DNA of 64,000 bases from NCBI RefSeq assembly GCF_024139115.2, contig NC_085139.1:930001-994000 (forward strand), in the 5' to 3' direction. Position 1 is the first letter of the stretch, and each line of letters opens with the position of its first letter. A program made the translations under genes and the position numbers. The notes under the pieces were generated by a model. It worked only from the letters and a program-made list of their open reading frames with translations, searched no databases and was not told the DNA's origin. Shown in pieces: positions 56,456 to 64,000 of this stretch. This DNA comes from Armigeres subalbatus. Its lineage: Eukaryota; Arthropoda; Insecta; Diptera; Culicidae.

Positions 56456-59400
56456 GGTTTTTTTTAACGGAAATGATTGATAAGAGGCTTACTTATTCTG
56501 CTTTTCATATTTTGTTTTCATTCATCTGTTTTGGTCGCTTTTGAACGGTTTCGCAAAACTGCTTGTTGGGTGACATTTGAAGTTCTTTTATATGGCTCAG
56601 GATTATAAGCTAATAACATTTCTCAAATATAAAAGGGATATCACAACCACCTAATCTGCAGTACCATTTTAAGGGAGAATTCAAAAACAAAAAACCGGAC
56701 AGTAATAAAATGATAAATGTACGACATACTTTGGAATTGAAAAAAAGAACTTCCGCTACCCTGCTACTTATACCAAAGTATATAAAGACGCGCAAAAAAT
56801 AGCAGTAAAGAATGTGATAATTATAACATACTGGTCGTTTGATATTTTAAACGATACTCATGAACGAAGTGACCGCGTGCCGTACCAACTTACACATTTA
56901 ACGATGTACAAATTGGCGATTGCGATTTTTTTTGTTCCGTTTTGCTCATTGTTCTACGTCCACGTATTCCAACCAGGTGTAATTGGTGTTATCATGTGCA
57001 CGCGACCATTCTTACAGAGCAACAGTTCAGTTCCGCCGTCCAGCTGCAGCGACGATGCCATTACATAATTCCATGAAGACAAAAAATATTTGCTCACATA
57101 AATTTCTGATTCTCCCGGCAAGATTTACCAAACAAGAACCATGGTTGATGAAGCCAGAACTTGGATAAAAATTCACACAATGTGTCACTTTCAGTTTGGC
57201 TCTTGTCACTCCATATCTCTTGCATACGGAGAGCGAAGACGGCACGACGATTGACGGTTGACAAATAAACAAAAGACGGCTGGAACGTGATCAGAGGATT
57301 GAATGATTTTGCGACTCCTCGCTTCATAGGTCCACACTCGATGGTAAACAGCCAACGCCAAAGGCTTTCGACTATCGGCTCTCCGATGGTCGTCTTCTGC
57401 TGGCTGTGCACCACAGTTTAAAATTATGGTGTGTTGGGAATAAAATTTATTTGCCGAATGAGACATTAAATTTGCATGTTTTGCGGAGTATGTCACTTGT
57501 TTGAGCAACGAGTTTGCATCGTTCTTACGGCTGTTTGTATACTTGTGTGTTTCTTGAATTCCGGTGATTTATATGGCAATCATTCGTTAGTCCTGTTGGG
57601 TGGATAGGATTTACCATAGACGTCACTAGCGAAAACTGTTGAAAACATTTAATAATAATTGGTTAAGTTGAAAGCAAATAACAAAATATGCTTAGTAATA
57701 TTTTTATCTATTTCCATATAACAAAACTAAAATTGAATAATCGAAAATTTACATTTTATTTAACAATCTGTTGAAAGAACAAACACGAGCAGATGAAGCA
57801 AAAGTAAAAAAAGGACGATATAAAACAAACATATTCTGACTTACAAAACATTGCGAATGTCATCCTTTTATTATTCCAAATTACAAATCATAATTAATGT
57901 TAACCTAGTTTGAAGTAATACAAAATGCATATATTAAAACGATAGCAGACAGTGGTCAACTGCCTAAGCAATATGAACCAACATCTTTCGAGCAAGCTAG
58001 AAGAATAGTGCTACATATCGAAACTAATAACTTAGATTTGAAATATACGCTCATAAAGCTAAAATAAACGATTCCGATAATGAATTTATACGGTGAGCAA
58101 TTTTGCCGTACAGGCGCTCTTAAGTTTCCATTTATGGGTTTTATAGCACTCTTAAGATCGCCTTCCCCTTTTCAGTTAGTATTCCAATCAATTATGTAAT
58201 CGAACATGTGCCATGAACAAAATATGTATGCTGTACATCGTTCATTGATAGATAAGAATCTAATGCAGGTGAGTGAAATCATGTAGTGATTGATTGATTA
58301 TGGGTCCGGATATAAGGGATTAAGCAATCAATCACTCGCAATTTTTTCGAGACTTTGTAATTTTTCAAATTAGTTCAATTTACTCCCACTTTGTCATATT
58401 TTACAATCTCTACATTTATGGATGAACCTTACTACGGCCATGATAAACTTTCTTACAGTACATCGCTTCACACCCGAAACGACTCGTCCAGCAACGTACA
58501 GGTGGCTAATAAAAGACGCTTCGTCAATTGCTCAGCGCAATGGGTTAACTTTGATCGTTATCTCGATTGCCTCGTCGCCGTGTCCTTTGCTGGGCCGGCC
58601 AAACCCGGCGGTAATATTGTTTCATGGGAAACTCTTTCATCCCGATAAATCTCACCGCTTCATAAAGGAGAAAAATACGGCACCATCACGAAACGAAAAC
58701 GGTACGCGGCTTCGACAGAAACAAAAGCTGCGCTCCATGAACAGTCCAAAAGCAGCAACGAAATCCCTGGGATATTTATAATGTGTGAAAAATATTACTG
58801 CACTCTCCAATCCAATTCAGCAATATTTTTTGCGATATTTATTCCATCCGTGCTGAGGCCGGTGGATTGGGGGAGAGCATTTTAGAAACGATCTGGCACG
58901 CGGAAAGCCGGCGAAAAAATTTTCCATCCCGATCACATAATAATCCCATAAATAAAATATTATTTATTAAGATAAATAAAGTCATAATAATAATCTTATT
59001 TTGCTCTCTGACGATTTTGTTCTAGCAATATATCTCGTCTTTCATTCCCTCCGCGATGTGCTCTTAGGTCGTGTTTTTAACATAACTTATTTATTTGTTT
59101 TATATTTTATCGTTTATCACCCAGCTCCACAATCAGACCGCGTTCGTATTCTAGAGGTGTAAGGCACAGGAAAAGGTGAAAAGTTTCAGGTTCCCCTGAG
59201 CAGCAAACGAAGAGCAGCACAAAAACTTTCCGGCGTTGTACGAACGAGAAAAAAAGTAAAGCACCGTTCCCTCAACGTCAAACTGGAATGCCTCTCCTCG
59301 AAGAAGAACAAAGCAATTCGAGTGAAATGAGCCTGAGTTGGCCTGGCCAGAAAGAAACGTGCCGCTGATGTGGGGTCAGCTCCAAGAAGTCTTCTTTTGC

Positions 59401-60880
59401 CTTCGCCGAAAGAGAAAGGAAAAAAATCTCAAATAAAAATTGCCGACACACTCTTGCAATATATCTTCTAGATCCTTTATAAATCACAATGTAATCCCTC
59501 ATGCTGTACAGAAAATAATGTATAACAGCAAATATTGTATCGCACACACCATCCCATGGCTTTCCTGGGGATGCTACCACCGCCACCCACAAAGAGCCAC
59601 CCAATTTTGGCAGCAGTGCGAAAACACCTTGTAGCCACGATGGCGACGGCGACCCTTCTGTAATTCGGGTGCTTTTGCAACTCACCCCCTCCCAGTTCGG
59701 TAGCAGCAGGCACTGAAGCTGTGTTCCAAAATAGAAAAGTGGTAGCAGTGGAGGGTAGAGATGAGAAGCTGTCCTGCTTGGAAGAGAGTAGAACGACGAC
59801 CGAGGTATTTTCTGTGGTACGCCATAAATACAGTGCCACCGCAGCTCGAGCAATTTATTCACGACCATTCGGTTCGTCAAATGAACATTGCTTCCATGAA
59901 AGATATGTAGTTTTAAAATTCTTTCCAATTATTTTAGTTAAAACCTCAAATTTAGTTAGCGAGAGATGATTCTCAAGCAGCATAAGGAAAACAAAAAAAA
60001 ATGAGAAAGTTATTTCAAATATAGAATTAAAACAAAAGTTAATTACTGAATTTTATTGTTCTTATTATTGATTTTTTATAGCAAAATTTTGCATTTGCAT
60101 TAATCTTTTGTTTTTGTAGTGACTCTGATCCCTTCTGGGCATAGTTTTTAAAATTTTACCTACCATTACAATTTTTGAAACCATAACCAACGTTGAAATT
60201 ATATTTCTTATTTCCTCACCTCAGATGAGTAACCTCCTCCATCACTAAGTACGCCCTAATCGTCGAGGCTAAATTTTCCCAATCACCTGCTGGCCCGGCA
60301 ATTGAAGAATCTGTCGAGGGGTTGCAAAAGGCGGAATTCGACTTTCCTCACGAAGAAGTTCGGCGCTCATCTCCCCTTCATCAGGTAGTGGGATGAAATA
60401 AAGACATAAATTGTTATTTAGAGCACGTGTAATATTATTTTCACATTAAATTTAACTTATTCTCGCTGTTTTCGCTCTTCAACGCTCGGTTTGAAACTCA
60501 TTATTCTTGAGTTTCGTGTCCCGTCTGTTGCCTTGGGCATTAAAAGGAGGATCAGATGCGCTTGCTGTTGTTGTATGTTGCTGGTCGTTTAAATCTCCCC
60601 TCTGCAAGAAGCCGTACCGAGAAACTCGTTTGTTATTCTATGTATACAGCCGAGCAATAAGTATTTTTCAACGGAAATTTTAGGCTGTTTGATTAGTAAC
60701 AAATCGAACACTCAATTGTGATTCATATTTGGTCTATAAAATGTTTTTGTAGGCAGTGTTTTCATATCCTGTACTAATCACATGATATATGCATTTACAC
60801 TGACGTCGGTTTTACGCGATAGCCTTTACTTTGTACCGTTAAACGTGTAAAAACGTTCTATAAAAAAACTATCCTTAAAT
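56456..60880. other. No supported gene
   Basis: Frames include 57,508-57,206 minus, 58,422-58,781 plus and a 216-codon minus frame 59,928-59,278, the longest non-repeat frame here. None has a recognisable domain, and the last lacks coding-like composition. 58,860-59,000 and 59,150-59,300 are ordinary intergenic DNA. Confidence 0.4.
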
Positions 60881-61620
60881 AATATCTGAATGTTTCATAA
60901 AACGCTACCATAAATCCATAAAATAGTTCAGAAGTATCCATAAAGAATAATTTTAAGATCCGTAACTAAGAACATATTTAGCAATTAATAGCAAAATACG
61001 CTCCTTCAGACATGGACAAGAAAAGAATAATATTCCTGTTATTTTCCCATAAACGTATGAGAAATGATCCATAAATCTTTGGAAAATGATCCATAAAAAC
61101 TATATTTTAATCCATAAAAAAATCAAAATTGTGCGATATCTATCGTGATGATGATCGTTAAACATTTTTAAGGTCTTGACCCCTTCTTTGGTCAGCCATG
61201 GAAAAATGCTCTGTTTTATTGCTTTTTTATATTACTTTATGGAAATTTTTATATTTTTTATCGCTCTTTTTATTTTTTTTCGCGCGAAGTTTTAATTTTT
61301 TTTGTAGAAAAAATTATTTATTTTGTGGAAAGTTTTGTAATTGTTCGTTGCTAATATTTATTTATTTATGTACATTTTTATCGTGGTGAATTTTTATTTC
61401 TTTATGGAAACTTCTTTTTGATTGCACTTTTTGATTTTAAAAGTGCTTATTTTTTCTTGTTTGTGAGTAATTGTTCATGGAGATTGCATTATTTGTGTTA
61501 ATTTTATATTTATTTATTGCTCATACCCTGATTTCTCTATTGGAAATTTCTTATATTTTTATGGAAAATTTCTCATTTTTTAAGAGGTGTTTTTATTTCA
61601 GTCACGGAAGAGGGACGCAA
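60881..61620. repeat. Low-complexity ATCCATAAA and TTTATGGAAA tracts
   Basis: ATCCATAAA and CCATAAAA recur irregularly from 60,900 to 61,120. From 61,195 the plus strand becomes T-rich with repeated TTTATGGAAATTTTT motifs, the inverse word. The two halves form a loose inverted arrangement of degenerate short repeats. Confidence 0.5.
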
Positions 61621-61689
61621 TGTTCCCCTGCTAGCTATTTAGTAAACGCTAATTCTGCGGAGAAATCTTTCCGTTAGCACCTCTGGGCC

Positions 61690-62930
61690 ATTTGTTCTGG
61701 GAGGTTAGTCCCCCTCTTCACAAGCCCACCTCCACCCGGGGCATAGAGTACCAACAGACACAGCATTCAGAAAATCGGGCTAAAAATCCTTTCAATTCCA
61801 GCAGTTCACCGTCTTTCGTTTTCGAGGACCTTCAACAGCATTCCAGTTCGTTTCTCTTGGTCCAGATGCCACCCAAATCAAACCTCATTCTTCCTTTTAA
61901 ATCAACAAAATCCAACTGGTACATCTCCAATATTACCTTTTATATGTCTTTATTAAGTTGTTTTTTCAATCCTAAAATTAATTTCAACACCACTCAATAC
62001 TACCTTCATCTGGAACGGACCAAGAAAGCCTTGCTATATTTCCAGTTGACATACCACGCTTCCTTGGAAGTCAAATTCTGCCACCAAATTCTGGGATATC
62101 GATGGGTACTGGAAAAACTTGGCTAACCTGGAACTATTAACCAACGATAGATCAACCGTGTCTCTCTTTATTCCATTTACCGATCCTTAGGAAGTGGGTC
62201 AACAAAATGGGTACCAATATTCGGAAATCCATACCGATACCGTCTCTCTCGAAATACTTCCAAATACCGACCAATCTCTTTGACCTCCTACGTTCCGTCG
62301 GAAGCACGCTTTCCGCTGTGGAACGGACACTTCTTATTTTATCAAAGATAGGGGCTTGTGTCGCTTAATATAATTGTTTAGTAACAACTGCCCCTGATCT
62401 ATCCGGTTGTAAGTCCCATTATCGGATTCCTAACTGCAATTTTTTTCAACAAGGTTTTTCAATTTAGTCGAGGCCGTAAATGGCCGATGCAGCGTAAAGT
62501 TAACAATGTGGAATAGCATATAATAGTTACGGTGTACTTTTTAGATTGGACACTAGTGATACTCATGTTTTTCTTTTGAAATCTCCATTCAGATTACTAT
62601 TAGAATTTAAGGAGGCTGTCGTCCTTGATTTCAATCTAGGATAAAAATCATAAAATCATAAGGATTACTTCTCCAGGCCTCGCCTATCTTCACCGTAACT
62701 TGGGAGGGAAAGGAAGTGTTGATCTAGTAATTACTTCACGATTCGGCTGCACCCTCATAAGTACAACGGAGTAGGATATTGGGGAAGGTATTAGTTGGGT
62801 CAGGATTTGCCTGTAGCTGACAATGTGACCACGGTAGATCTTACACCGTAACACACCATGCAAAAGCGTCAACCGTGATCATAATGTTAAGATTAAAAAC
62901 TACCTTAATAAAGATTTAAAAAAGTGTCTA
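61690..62930 (+). mobile_element. Possible decayed LINE with 3' tail
   Basis: A 144-codon plus frame (61,692-62,126) of unknown identity is followed by non-coding DNA ending ACCTTAATAAAGATTTAAAA at about 62,903-62,922, a tail of the AATAAAGAT type seen in several LINE remnants here. AGTTAACAATGTGGAAT occurs at 62,498 and again at 62,953 beyond the tail, hinting at duplication. Confidence 0.35.
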
Positions 62931-63544
62931 CCCAGCGTTACGGGGGTCGTGAAGTTAACAATGTGGAATGTACGTAAACCGATCTCGATATTGCCTCCGT
63001 TCTGGGTATTCCATTGCTCACGCACAATTCACTGTCTGTGAGGGAGATCTGTAAAAAACAATACCCGGTCATAGTTACTTCAGAAGTATGTGAAATTGCG
63101 CACGGATCAACGGGCAACCTTATTGCCACTACACGAGAGAATAACGAATTCTGCAAATTGTTGAAACCCGTCACATTTTCGCGTTTTTGGGTCCTAAGTG
63201 GTAGCGCATCAAGTGCCTAAGGAGAAAATTCATTTGTTTATTTGTTTATATATTAAAATACAACTGACAATAAAATGTCTAAATGAATAAAAACTTAAGC
63301 TAGTTGGTTACGGCCAACAGTACGGAAAGAGCCGAGTATCCGATGACGAAACACGTCGACTGGTTGAAGTCAAACAGGTCAAAAAACACGTTGAAGCGCC
63401 TGCTGATTGACCTCGTGTAGTGCATAATTGCAAGTCTGTTGTTCTAGTCTAGATACACAAAAGAACGTTGCTGAGGTCTTTCAGGTGCATACAGATTAAG
63501 TTGCGACAGTAATTTTGGACAATCGATATTTCCGGTGAGCAGCT
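62931..63544. other. No supported gene
   Basis: Plus and minus frames at 62,938-63,220 overlap and neither is recognised. 63,240-63,540 shows no repeat evidence. Confidence 0.35.
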
Positions 63545-64000
63545 TTCCAGCGTGTTCCCTGTCGTGTGTCCCATCTACAAAAAGGGCGATAAGAGAGCTG
63601 AACGCCGCCTACAAGGTACTCTCCCAAATTTTATGCCGTCGACTAGCACCAATTGCAAGGGAGTTCGTGGGGCAGTACCAGGCGGGTTTTATGGGCGAAC
63701 CTCCACCACGGACCAGGTGTTCGCTATTCCCCAAGTACTGCAGAAATGCCGCGAATACAACGTGCCCACACATCATCTATCCATCGACTTCAAAGCCGCA
63801 TATGATACAATCGATCGGGACCAGCTATGGCAGCTAATGCACGAACACGGATTTCCGGATAAACTGACACGGTTGATCAAAGCGAGGATGTTCCTTCGAA
63901 ACCCGTAGAGGGTTACGGCAAGGTGATGGTCTTTCGTGTCTGCTATTCAACATCGCTTTGGAGGGAGTAATACGAAGGGCAGGGATTGACACGAGTGGTA
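63545..64000 (+). pseudogene. RTE-like LINE reverse transcriptase, runs off the window
   Basis: From GTGTCCCATCTACAAAAAGG the sequence follows the copy at 48,605-49,220 closely: LCRRLAPIAREFVGQYQAGF, QVLQKCREYN and DFKAAYDTIDRDQL. It lacks about 30 bases near 63,597, one base near 63,700 (frameshift), and the segment between LIKA and the arginine-glycine motif near 63,890. It has no insertion at the site used by the 5.08-kb element and ends at the window edge just before that site. Confidence 0.88.

Noticed and set aside
59278..59928. 216-codon minus-strand frame
   Set aside because: Long, but composition is not coding-like, overlapping frames are open, and no family is recognised.

Overview
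The window looks like mosquito nuclear DNA, most probably Aedes. The evidence is an AT-rich background, tRNA-derived SINEs resembling Feilai with a GAA-type triplet tail, degenerate RTE-like and I-clade LINEs, many short inverted-repeat elements (MITEs) and short dipteran-size introns. Species assignment is inference. No rRNA, true tRNA gene, operon or CRISPR array was seen. Almost everything recognisable is mobile DNA; only weak traces of host genes are visible (a possible first exon near 30.2 kb and a small secreted-protein-like exon near 24.0 kb).

Layout. 0-5 kb: broken LINE ends, one carrying a SINE with a perfect 13-bp target duplication. 5.1-6.1 kb: a solitary LINE ORF1 with a PHD-type zinc finger. 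6.3-8.3 kb: two inverted-repeat elements. 8.3-13.4 kb: mostly non-repetitive DNA. 13.4-20 kb: a 53-bp minisatellite, MITEs, a second SINE family, a LINE tail joined to a 15-bp array, and a hAT-type MITE. 20-23.3 kb: nothing firm. 23.3-26.1 kb: a minus-strand I-clade LINE (gag-like ORF1 plus endonuclease). 27 kb: a tail-to-tail SINE pair. 28-32 kb: a GC-richer stretch with a possible host promoter or first exon. 32.2-33.5 kb: LINE ends and a TTAA-flanked MITE.

The most interesting locus is 35.5-39.8 kb on the minus strand. Four open segments are separated by gaps of 57, 54 and 63 bp. Each gap has GT-AG ends, and removing them restores one 1,340-residue protein with an OTU cysteine-protease domain, an APE-type endonuclease and a LINE-type reverse transcriptase, all with key residues intact. 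A retrotransposon-like gene that keeps spliceosomal introns is unexpected. It lies between direct copies of a short repeat at 33.7 and 40.9 kb; on the 40.9-kb side that repeat continues as a 370-bp tandem array.

44.8-54.7 kb is a nest. A degenerate RTE-like LINE is split by (i) a 2-kb foldback-like element whose arms are 15-bp tandem arrays in opposite orientation and which contains another LINE tail, (ii) a 105-bp insert, and (iii) a 5,084-bp element with 15-bp inverted termini, CGG-rich ends and an exact 8-bp target duplication. The last contains a complete miniature LTR element (TRIM) and 2.8 kb of degenerate repeat. 55-64 kb holds a second SINE copy, MITEs, low-complexity DNA and, at the right edge, another truncated copy of the same LINE.
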